Source of the DNA: Amyelois transitella
Taxonomy: Eukaryota > Arthropoda > Insecta > Lepidoptera > Pyralidae
Length of the DNA: 64,000 bases
NCBI RefSeq assembly: GCF_032362555.1
Contig: NC_083519.1
Span: forward strand, 4,543,501-4,607,500
Direction of reading: 5' to 3'
This document shows, one piece after another, positions 23,311-33,100 of this stretch (positions are counted from its first letter, which is position 1; every line of letters begins with the position of its first letter). A model generated the notes under the pieces. That model did no database searches. It was not told the DNA's origin and saw nothing but the letters and a program-made list of their open reading frames with translations. Position numbers and translations under genes: made by a program.

Positions 23311-25000
23311 CATGAATTACGCACTTTCAGCAAAGAAAAATATGTCAAAACACTACTAACATTTTTTTCGACTTGCGACTAGTGAAATCAACTCTACTTG
23401 ACCATTTATCGATTAGTTGTTTTTTTTTCGTTATAAAACCTCGTTAGTTCGTCCACGAATGCACTATGTTTTAGTATTATACCCCTATCTATCTTCAGAC
23501 ACCTTGGTATCGGTTACCCACACCAATCAACTTTCTCGAAATCATATAACCCGTATATGAGAAGGAAAGTTCCTATTCTTCCTTTGTACGATTGCCACGA
23601 GTTCCGCCGACTGTCAGCAAAGTATAATTTAAAACAAAAAATCTAACTTTGTCTTCAATTCTAATATAAAAACTCACGAATGAAATAAAATCGATTTGAA
23701 TTTATGTATGTATTTGAATAATGAATATGATGTTTTAAAATAATTTCGACGCGCGGCAAATCTCACTGGCGACCGCACTTAACAGCGTAAATCGATATCA
23801 AAGTGTAACGTTATACAGTTTTCAATAACCCCTACAAAATTTACCTTAATTTAAGCCAATTTCTATAAATTAAATATTTAATTTTGATTTCATTTCGATG
23901 ACAGATATCTCCCGAAGAATGCTAATTGTTCGTGTGATATGTTTCAATTAAAATTTGACGAGATATTATAAGTCACTGTGTCATTTTATAATTGATTACA
24001 AATATTAATTTAGTAAAATTACGTGCTAAGCCGTAGGTAATAAATCGCAATTCTGATGATAACTTAATCTTGTTTGAAGATATGCCATCTATAACATCAT
24101 GAGACATTTTGTCTATTACACATTATTTGCCATTTTTATTGACACTACCTTGTTACTTGCACTATGTTAACGCAGTCAATCTGTATTATGAAATAATTAA
24201 AACTTGACACAGTGACTTTATATCACGCCTATAATAACGCCACAAATTTGTCTATCCTGTAGATGTTGACACTAACTTCATTGATCTGCGGAGTTATTTA
24301 AGAATGTTGACAACTTCCCTCTCTTTCTATAACTTGGGTAACGGTAAAAATAGAGAGAGATGGAATATAAGACGCATGCCTTGTTAACATGCATGAATAA
24401 ATCCCTAAGCCATTAATTTATATTCGCATTAGATTGACAAGAGCGAAAAAAAAATCCACTAACAATGATGATATTCTTTACCTTTCTAACGGTGAAAGAA
24501 TTTTCATGATCGGTTCAATACTTCCGAAGATTCGCCCTTTACAGTACTACCACTTCTATAAGTCTCATCAGAAAACATTCAACGGACAGCGCAGAATGGC
24601 GCAATCCACCGCCGAATCAAATCTCAATAAAAAAACGACCTTATTAAAGGTAAAATGAACTTAGAATCCAAAATGTAAATTTGTCTTGCTATCTCATAAT
24701 ACTCACTAGTACTAGTACGCGCTTCAAATGACGCGCTCTGATTGGCTGAATATCGCGGCATAAAAAAACTAGACTTATGCGCAGGTTAATCAGTGTAACA
24801 TTTATAAAAGTGATAATACCTCTTTATACCTCTACCTCTTTATAATATTTTATGTCAATCTAACGCAAATACAAATCTATGGCCTTTAGTGCCAACATCG
24901 AACAAGTTTAGACATGTTCGCAGCGCGTTGTATGAGACATGTTGGACAATGGTATCTAGAGTTGACATACTGTGTACTGCCATCGCGTGGTATCGAGGAG
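23311..25000. other. Gene-free stretch downstream of the MEK gene
   Basis: An open frame at about 24,440-24,658 (plus) has no recognised domain and no start with context, so I do not call it. At 24,720-24,765 a block with ATTGGCTG (inverted CCAAT) and CGCG motifs resembles promoter DNA. The rest is AT-rich. Confidence 0.35.
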
Positions 25001-25065
25001 CTACTCCTCTCCGCCAGCGTCTTCACTGATTGTGTCGCCCGTTCTCTCTTGGGAAATGTTTTGAC
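25001..25065 (-). other. Putative alternative 3' exon of the MEK gene
   Basis: On the minus strand an acceptor (CATTTCAG) at 25,066-25,073 precedes a coding-like block. In one frame this reads as 20 residues (QNISQERTGDTISEDAGGEE) and a stop at 25,001-25,003. Entering that frame needs a donor in phase 1, and exon 7 of the MEK gene offers none I can see. The block may be 3' UTR, a rare isoform or chance. Confidence 0.25.
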
Positions 25066-25536
25066 CTGAAATGAACAATGTAATCAAAATTACACTCATG
25101 AATAAAAATTATCTAACGTTATGGCTATATAAAAAAAAAACAGGTCAAATTGAGAACCTACTCTTTTTTGAAGACGGTTAAATAAAATAATGAAGAATAT
25201 TCTTTAGAAATACGTTTTTGAAAATCATCAGCTATATTTTAAAAATGTGTTTTTAAACAAATACCACTACACCAATCTTATTAAAACTTGGCACAATGAG
25301 GGAAAGGTAAACTTCCTTTCATTGTTTTCAAGACTATTGGCTCTGTCTACTCTGCAAGGGATATATTCCACATATAGTATTGGCAAAGTGATAAACCGAA
25401 CCTCAAGAATAACCAAGGCGTCTTTTATTTCAGAAAATTCCATAGGAACAATATTCTTAGCTATGAAGCTTACAAAGAAGTAATTGAAAATAAAATATAC
25501 CCTTTTTCGCTGATGAAAGTATGCACTTCTTGCAGC

Positions 25537-28500
25537 TTATGAAGAAAAAGGAGACATGTTAGAATTAGGCGTGGAGGGCATCAGGTCCATAGTCTTGCAC
25601 ACCCAGCCCGCGATGTCCGCCTTCTCCGCGTCCGCCTTGCGGATCCACTCGTGGTTCTGAAATCATACAATTTATTGGGAGGCCGGTGTAGTTGGGATAC
25701 AAGATCTGCTTAGTTCAGACACCAGTCTCTCACAATCTTAGTTAAAAATCGTTGAAACATGTATATCTTAGTTTATTTTTATTATTTGCTTAAGTTTTAT
25801 TTGAAGCCCCCGTGCATGACCCGCGCGACGCCGTTTTTATAGCGCGCAAAAACTATCGCTGTCCTGATTCACGTCATTATGAAAGGCGAAACAGCGATAG
25901 GTTTTCGCTTGATAAAAATGGCGTGTGTTTCTTGGGCTGATTTCCCTGTGTCATGTTTTCCCACTACCTCTGGCAAAATCGGTTTCCTAGATGACCAAAG
26001 ACGAAAGTTTATGTCATTTGCCCATGTTCGTACCCATAGCGACAAGGTAGGAGATTATTTTACAGAAAAGCAATTTTAATTTGGATATAGCAAATAAGTA
26101 CGCACGGATCATGGTAATAATAGTAGAAGTCTCCTGCCTGTTACTCCGGGAAAGAGGCGTAATTTTATGAATGCAAGTTTAAAGCAATTACAGGTTATAA
26201 TATATGTATATAGGATGGAGCCCTATGTCTAGCAGTAAGTTTTTTGCAACTTAAACAATGTCAATATCACTTACCATCAAAGTCTTTAAGTCTGCCCGTT
26301 CATCTGGATTTTTCTTCAGGCAACGGTCGACAAAGTCCTTGAAGTCATCCGAGAAGATCCCCGCAGGTAATTTGGGTGGAGGCTCGTTGACTATGTAGTC
26401 TAGGAGCTCGAATATAGCCATTGGACGTGGGGAGTTTGGTGCCTAAAATAAGCAAGTGAAAATGGACTTTATAAAGTAGGTGATAGGTATATGTTTCGTA
26501 ACAATTTTTAAGGACGGTAAGAATAGAAATATTATAACCAAGCATATCATGTTCCGATTCTATTAGGTAGTCGATAGCTGTATCAAACCTCTACATATTA
26601 TAAAGTCCCCGTATTTTCTCAGTCTGTGTAATACATATGCTCTTATCCCAGAAAGTTGTGGACGAATTTTGTTCCTGTTTGAAATGTTGTAAAAAGGTTT
26701 ATATCTGTAAATGCTACCCATGCAAAGCACACAACACAAAACAAAATCAATGTTACGTGTAACTAGTAAAATATTAAATTTATTAAGTCATTAGATGAAC
26801 ATGAGTTGACTTACCAGCTTTTAAGTCTTGCATACAATTAGCAAAATATGGTTATATACACACCTGACCAGGTGAATGGTCCTCGTTATGGCCGCCAAAT
26901 ATGGCAGCCAGTGTCTTGGCATCAGGCGGCGGTATAGGGTACATCCCTATGGCCATCTCCACCAATGACAGGCCAAGAGACCAGATGTCAGATTGTACTG
27001 AATAGTGCGTGCCTTGGAGACGCTCCGGCTGTAAGGAAATTGAATGGAAATTATTTTCAATGTTCCCATCTGTCCAACCCGCAAGGCGTATAGACATGAT
27101 TATATGTATGTAATTACCAGTGTGTTGCAGAGTAAATGGACAGTCAACAAAAAAAGTTAGAGAAAAACACGAAACTATTGGTGGTCCGGTTTTTACAATG
27201 AACAAACTCCTTCAATCAAAGAACTTAGACCATGAATGTGTAAAACAATTTATGCCAAAGAAACTCACAGACATATAACTCCTGGTGCCCACAAAGGAGT
27301 TGGCCATCGAGTCAATTAGCTGGCCGGAAACTCCAAAGTCGCAGATCTTAATCTCTCCGTTACTATTGACTAGTATATTCGATGGTTTCACGTCGCGATG
27401 CATGATGGCATGCTTGTCGCGGAGGTAGCTGAGGCCTTTTAGAACGGCTGAAGTTATTGTTCCTGAAATTTGATTAATGATATAATAATTAAATTTCTTA
27501 AGATTAAATTTTAAGGCAAATAAAAGTATATAAATAAAAAAAATATACATACATACATAAAGTCACGCCTCTTTCCCGGAGGGGTAGGCAGAGAATTTGA
27601 CATTGTTTTTGTTGCAAAAAATCTTACTGTTTTACTTTCTTACTTTATCTATGGAATCTTTACAATGGTTGCATCTATAAAGGGGCAGAACCCAATGCGT
27701 GAGTACGACCAAAACCCTGGCAAAATACAGAGATGGAGCACCACAAAAAAAAATAACATGCAAATACTGAAACTTTACCTAAAATTGATTCAGGAATCCT
27801 GCCGGCTTTCTTCAAAATCAGGTCCAGCGAGCCACCATCCATGTACTCCATGCATATTGAGATCTCTCCATCACTATAGAAAGCTCCGTAAAAACCCACA
27901 ATGTGTGCAAAGTTGCATTCGTGAAGAACCTTCAGTTCCCTGATGATTTGTTTCTTAATCGCTGGTTTGACTTCCAAGTGGATCAGCTTGCGGGCCATGA
28001 TCAGGCCGGTGGACTTGTGACGCACCTTCATCACCACACCTCCATTGCCCTGACCTGGTGATCACAATGAATAATTTAAACATTGTGCCATGTTATTGTA
28101 GTTGCATCTGTCCTGGGTACGAACCCAGGATTTTCTTATTACTAAGTTCCAGATAATTTCAAAATCACAAAATTTTTCATTCACATTTTTAAGTTTAAAG
28201 GACATTATCTGCTTTCAATAGAATAGAATAGATTTATCTTCAAAATTGGATACAAGGTATCACTTATTGACGTCACATCACATTAATTATAACTATTACC
28301 ACTCCCACTAGTGAGGGAAAATCTTGTAGAGAAGTAATGCCAACCTACTTGGGATTCCAGTTAGATAATTGGCTAGCAAACTGTTACTATCAGGATCTCA
28401 ATTCTACCATTAAGCCACCACCCAGCTGCATGTCTGGCCTACAAGTATTTTCAAGAGTTGTTTTCTTTGTGTTTACCATGAGGACTATAGAGATGATATG

Positions 28501-29066
28501 TAGGTATATAAAATCATGAACACTTACCCAGTTCTCCAAGTTTCTCAAAGTCATCATCACTGAGCTCTCCAATCTTTTCTTTCTGGCAGAGAAATACTTC
28601 AATTCTTCTTCTTTGAGTGTCATCCATTTCAATCTGTTCCAGCCGTTCTGTAAGAGCCTCGATACTGGTCTTCGACTTACCAGCGAGGCCCTGACGCCTT
28701 AAAATATTGGATAGATTATAATTTTGTTCCTCAAATCTATATAAGAAATTTTTTGACTTATGATGAATGCTCACCAGGAAAGCAGGACTGAATTAAATGC
28801 ATAATGTAATTTCTAAATGAATCGTAAATTAAGAATTATGTTTGAATAGATGTGTCATCCACTTCAATTGAAAGTGCGACATTCATGAAGACATTTTACT
28901 AGGAACTAATGTTCTGGAAGTTATACCTAATTAAAGTCACTACTTACTCAGAAGCAGTTGCAGATTTCAGCTGTGGCGTCATATTCGACGGAGTTACCGC
29001 CGGTGCTGTTTCAATGGACCCTGGAGGAAGGGTCAGATTCAATTTATTCTTCGACATTTTGCTCAT
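25537..29066 (-). CDS. Dsor1: MAP kinase kinase MEK1/2 (Dsor1 orthologue)
   Basis: Dual-specificity kinase that phosphorylates ERK in the Ras-Raf-MEK-ERK cascade in the cytoplasm. Seven exons with matching phases: 28948-29066, 28528-28697, 27779-28054, 27269-27462, 26864-27028, 26275-26442 and 25537-25656. They give 403 residues, close to the family's 390-400. Visible features are an N-terminal ERK-docking motif (KNKLNLTL), glycine loop at 97-102, ATP lysine K119 (MARKLI), HRDVKPSN at 210-217, DFG at 230-232, activation-loop serines S240 and S244 ([10 protein letters not shown]), [20 protein letters not shown], and a C-terminus ending [11 protein letters not shown]. All catalytic residues are present. 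The start at 29,066 gives [10 protein letters not shown]; the in-frame ATG at 29,057 is the position used by fly Dsor1 and is an equally good alternative. Introns carry repeat fragments at 27,060-27,115 and 27,541-27,597. It is divergent to the chromatin assembly gene. Confidence 0.97.
25806..25908. repeat. Small foldback element in the last MEK intron
   Basis: Arms at about 25,844-25,863 and 25,888-25,908 are near-perfect reverse complements (core AACTATCGCTGT / ACAGCGATAGGTT), separated by a short spacer containing TTCACGTCATTATGAAA. A diverged second copy sits at 48,751-48,861 with the same spacer, so this is a dispersed element rather than a one-off palindrome. Confidence 0.6.
26145..26180 (+). 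mobile_element. LINE 3' tail fragment in a MEK intron
   Basis: CTCCGGGAAAGAGGCGTAAT followed by TTTATGAATG is the terminal segment of the LINE family seen at 39,482. Only about 35 bp remain, in antisense orientation to the host gene. Confidence 0.55.
27060..27115 (+). repeat. 3' tail of a SINE-like repeat in a MEK intron
   Basis: Contains CCAACCCGCAAGGCGTATAG, ACATGATTATATGTATGTA, i.e. only the 3' end of the GTGCCGTGTGG family. It is antisense to the host gene, in the intron between exons 4 and 5. Confidence 0.6.
27541..27597 (-). mobile_element. Very short LINE 3' end in a MEK intron
   Basis: A (CATA)n tract is followed by AAAGTCACGCCTCTTTCCCG and GAGGGGTAGGCAGAGA, the last codons and tail of the LINE at 39,482. 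Extreme 5' truncation left about 50 bp. It is in sense orientation to the MEK gene, in the intron between exons 3 and 4. Confidence 0.75.
28340..28430 (+). repeat. Internal SINE-like fragment in a MEK intron
   Basis: CTTGGGATTCC, GGCTAGCAAACTGTTACTAT and ATCTCAATTCTACCATTAAG match the middle of the GTGCCGTGTGG family. Both ends are missing. Confidence 0.6.
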
Positions 29067-29834
29067 CTTTGCTACGTTAGTCACGGCATTTAGGATGCGA
29101 ATTATAAAATCGTTCTTGCTATCACCAATTCACGTAACACGTGTTTAATTTGTATATTATTGACTTTATTATAATTATAAGTAGCGCAAAGGGAACAGAA
29201 AAAGAAAACAATTTATTTTTTGATTTTTGATTGATGTATTTTTTGCCGATAGCGATTTGGCATTACTCCTTTGTCTCTGGTTTAATAAACTCTATGTAGA
29301 CGAAGCTTTATTATTTTAGATGTCACAAGAAAATAACTCCTAGGAAATTTACAAACTTTTGTAGGAGTGTAAACGAGAGATGAATTGTATTATTTTACCA
29401 ATTATTCCATTAATTTTTTGTATTTTACGGCCACATATCCGTAACTTGATAAATTTACCGAATTTGCGCTTAAAATAATTAGTAGGCCATAAAAAAACGA
29501 CAAGTACTCTGATTGGTTGCATAAGTCACGCATTCCTACTCTCTCGTCTCCTCCACTCAATTTTCAGGATTGTGTTTGTTACACTTAAAAGAAGGATTTA
29601 AAAAGTTAATTGACTTAAAAAAGGAGGCAGCTCACTTTTTAACAATTAAAAAAAAAAAGGTGGACCTCAATGTGACCTGTATATATGTAACGTATGATTG
29701 TTAGGATTACTTCGCGTTTCGCGAATCGATTTACGTTTTCAGGAAAGTGTTTGTTACACGTAGGAGAAGGTACTACAAAAAAGGTTGGTACCAACAGATT
29801 GGAGGCTTTCTCTTTTTAAAAAATTTATCTGGTT

Positions 29835-29920
29835 AACCTGTTATCAAACTACATGAGTAGTTCCTATAAATAATGTTTAACCGGTTATCAAACTACATGA
29901 GTAGTTCCTATAAATAACAG
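29835..29920. repeat. 44-bp tandem duplication
   Basis: The unit beginning AACCTGTTATCAAACTACAT at 29,835 is repeated at 29,879 with about one base change in the first 40 bp. Two nearly identical copies mean a recent local duplication in the CAF-1 upstream region. A TATAAATA string ends each unit. Confidence 0.9.
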
Positions 29921-29988
29921 GCAAGTTTTAAGGTCATTATTGCAATTTTTAGTTTGTAGTTACTTTCGCGCTTCTATCTCTTGGATAC

Positions 29989-30032
29989 TGACATTGACTG
30001 TTGACTGACATCTGACATTACTATTGCTGACA
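29989..30032 (+). promoter_or_regulatory. TGACA cluster upstream of the CAF-1 gene
   Basis: TGACA occurs four times in 44 bp, with TGACT twice in between. A comparable cluster lies just 5' of the GPKOW start (63,130-63,175). The position, about 165-210 bp upstream of the CAF-1 start codon, suggests a core promoter or 5' UTR element (inference). Confidence 0.4.
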
Positions 30033-30197
30033 GACTACAGCTGTCTGATTTTCCCGCGTTTCTTGATTATTGTCAAAGTTCTCATGCACGGTGTTTATTT
30101 CTGCTGGTAGTGTTGTATCGGAAAGTAAGAATTGTTTTATTGCTTTCCAGTTCCAGATTTTGTGGGTAACACATGTTGTAAATTTTTATTTGCTAAT

Positions 30198-33100
30198 ATG
30201 AAAACCAGCAAGTCGCCGGTAAACAAGGAGGTGACACCATCAAAGAAGAAATTAACACAAGCTCGTCTTCCTTTCAAGTTAATCAGCGATGCTTCACCGA
30301 CCACAGTCCCTCAACAGCCTCGAAAAAGGAAGTTATCTGCGCCTAATTCTGAACCGCTGACTAAGATCGGTAAAATCAGCAAAGAAAATGGTCTAACGGA
30401 TGACACAGTTGTCATAAGCAACGATGAGTGTAAAATCGAAAAGGAACCGCAAAATGATGACAAAACTATGAATCCGTTTGTAAAATTAGTGGATACAGCT
30501 TGGAAAAAGAAACAAAAAAGTAAGAACAAGAAAAATGAAAAGAAGAAAAAAGATCCAGAGATTCTACCAACTAGCATAAAAAGTAGTGAATGTGAGGAGG
30601 CTATGGAAGTAGAGCCTTCAGATTGTGTGTCAGATGAAAATGGTATTCCCAACCATGATCAGCCACCAAAAATTCAGCCAAGTTCACCTTCAGAAAGTGA
30701 TGTTGATAAGTCATCTAATGCACCTGTTTTAACTGAAAAATCTGCAGATTTTTCAAATAATGTTGATTTGATAGTCTTAGATCGTTCTAATAACTCTAAC
30801 GATGTTAATCTGAAAACAAATAATGAAACTCCAGCTGATATTGGTACTGAAAAAAATTGTGAACCTCATAATAAAAATACTTCTGACTTACAAGAAAATG
30901 GTGAAAATAAAAATGATGTAATTTCTAAAGAAAAGTGTACAGATCTTGAAAAATCTGAAGAATCTCAAAAGCCTAAAGATAAATCAAAAATAAATGTACT
31001 GACACCAAAAAGGAGCAGTAGGAATAAAGCAAAGCAGGAAGAAAATTCTCACTTGAACTCTTCTACTTTGAATGATTCAATTTGCTCCACACCTAGTACT
31101 CCAAAAATGAATAGGAGTTCATCTGTTTCAAATAGTATAGGAAATGAGTCTTTGAATGACTCATCTGCCAGTCTTACTCCAAAACAGGTAGATAACTTTT
31201 TTTTTTATTATACTTTGTAATTTTATATATTTTATATTGGGATATTTTGGAGTTTTGTCTGGTGAATAAATAATTATACTTTGAAATTAATAATGCCTCA
31301 CTCGCAAAGCAGTGATATGTAGAAATTTAATTATAGCTTGATGTACTATCTAACTAACATAGCTTTTACCTCAATAATTGATGTAGAATCATTATTAGTT
31401 GACTTGTTAACTTTATTATTTCCATACGTAGCAACAGAAGAAATTGGAGTATGCCAAGAAGAAGGAAGAGCGGGAGAAAGAGAAGCAGGAACGTGAGAAA
31501 AAAAAACAGCAAGAAAAAGAAGAGAGAGCTAAATTGAAACAAGAGAAAGAAGAACAGAAGAAGCGAGAAAGAGAAGAAAAGGAGGAGGCAAAGAAGAGGG
31601 AGAAGGAGGAAAAAGAAGAACAGAAGAGGAAAGAGAGAGAGGAGAAGGAAAGGCAGAAGGAGTTGGAGAAAAGTAAGATGTTGAAAATTTTTATATATTT
31701 CATTTGCTTAACAACATCTTCATTGTTATTAATATATACATAATATAATTTAAATGTAGTTTATTGTAAATATATATATGTAGGTTTATTTGATAATTAC
31801 CTTGTTTATTACCTACTTCTTTTCTCTAACCCAAGGGCTGTATGATAATGCATTTAGAGTTACATCAACATTGTTTGTGTAAATTTATAAATGAATAAAA
31901 TGAGACAGAAGATGAGCACACAATAGCAACTAAGGTTAGGATTAAGATGTCATTCACAATATAGCTAAATATGGTTAACATTTAAAACAAAAATTAACTC
32001 TTATCCCATGTTTTTCAGAATTAAAAGAAGAAAAAGAGGATCAGAAACGTAAAGAACGAGAGGAAAAGGAGGAGCAAAGGAAGAAAGAGAAGGAGGCCAG
32101 AGAAGAAGAGAAGAGAAAAAAGCAAGAAGCTATAGAACTCGAGAAACAGGAGCAGGAATTGAAGAAAAAGAAGGCAGCGGAAGCATTCACCAACTTCTTT
32201 GTGCCAAAACAGAAATCTGAAAAGTACCAAACTACAGAGCCAGCAAGCAAAACAGATATTTTATCAAGTTTTAGAGTAAAAGTGGATATGAGATTAGCAC
32301 CTACTGTGCGGAATGATTTGACTGAAGAGAAGAGAGATAATTTGGATAAGCTGATGGAGAGACAGAATAAAGAAAAGCTGTATTTGAAAAGTCTCAAAGA
32401 AGGCATTGCGAAACCTTTGTCAAGTGGGAAAACATGGCCTTTGGATGACAAAGACAATGATGTTATGATTATTGGTAAGTAATCATTTTACCATTAGTGT
32501 TAAGTAGATACTGTGTAAGGTTGAATGTTGAAATCCTCACGAAAATTGTACATGGAGTATATGTATTTAATGTAAAACAATTTTTTTTACTGTTGTGATA
32601 AGCCCAATTTAGGGAGAGTGGTGGTTTCCCAATAACTTTGTTATGAAATATGTTTTATCTACGCCAAATTTGTCAAAATTGGTCTGGTATTTTTGAGTTT
32701 ATTGCAAACAAAAAAATTTAATCTTTTCCCTTTTTAATATTAGTATGGTTGAAAAGTGAGAATCTTGTGTAGAAATCTGCATATATGCAGTTCAAAAGAT
32801 GTTCATTTGATGATGATGTGCAAAATTTGTATTTTCAATTAAACTGTTATGTAATTATGATGGTAGTGAATGTACAAAATACAGATTATTAGTGTTTGTA
32901 CTTGTAAACTGTTTTGTCGTTAATGTTTCTTTTTTATTTTTTATAAAGTCATGTTCAAATTCCATTTTCAGAAGATGAGCTGCCTCCGATGGACCCTGCG
33001 GGCGAAATCATGACTTGCGAATCAGCTGTCCGCGAGAATCTTAGGCCTAAGTTACTGAGCTTCCATGAGAACCGCCGGCCTCCTTACTGGGGCACGTGGC

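Larger units (their letters stand above)
29067..30197. promoter_or_regulatory. Shared intergenic region of divergent MEK and CAF-1 genes
   Basis: The two start codons face away from each other across about 1.1 kb. The region contains an inverted CCAAT box in TCTGATTGGTTGC (about 29,508-29,520), a 44-bp tandem duplication at 29,835-29,920, and a TGACA-rich block at 29,989-30,032. No TATA box is evident near either start. A shared or bidirectional promoter is plausible but inferred. Confidence 0.5.

Noticed and set aside
24434-24658. Plus-strand 74-residue frame
   Set aside because: It has no ATG at the listed start, no recognised motif, and no splice partners; it may be chance.
30132-30197. 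Upstream in-frame extension of the CAF-1 protein (MFYCFPVPDFVGN...)
   Set aside because: The hydrophobic, cysteine-containing extension is unlike family N-termini; the ATG at 30,198 leads directly into the PCNA-binding-like motif region.
31416-31703. Minus-strand Ser/Phe-rich frame (and similar ones at 32,021-32,457)
   Set aside because: They are antisense to the K/E/R-rich exons of the CAF-1 gene.
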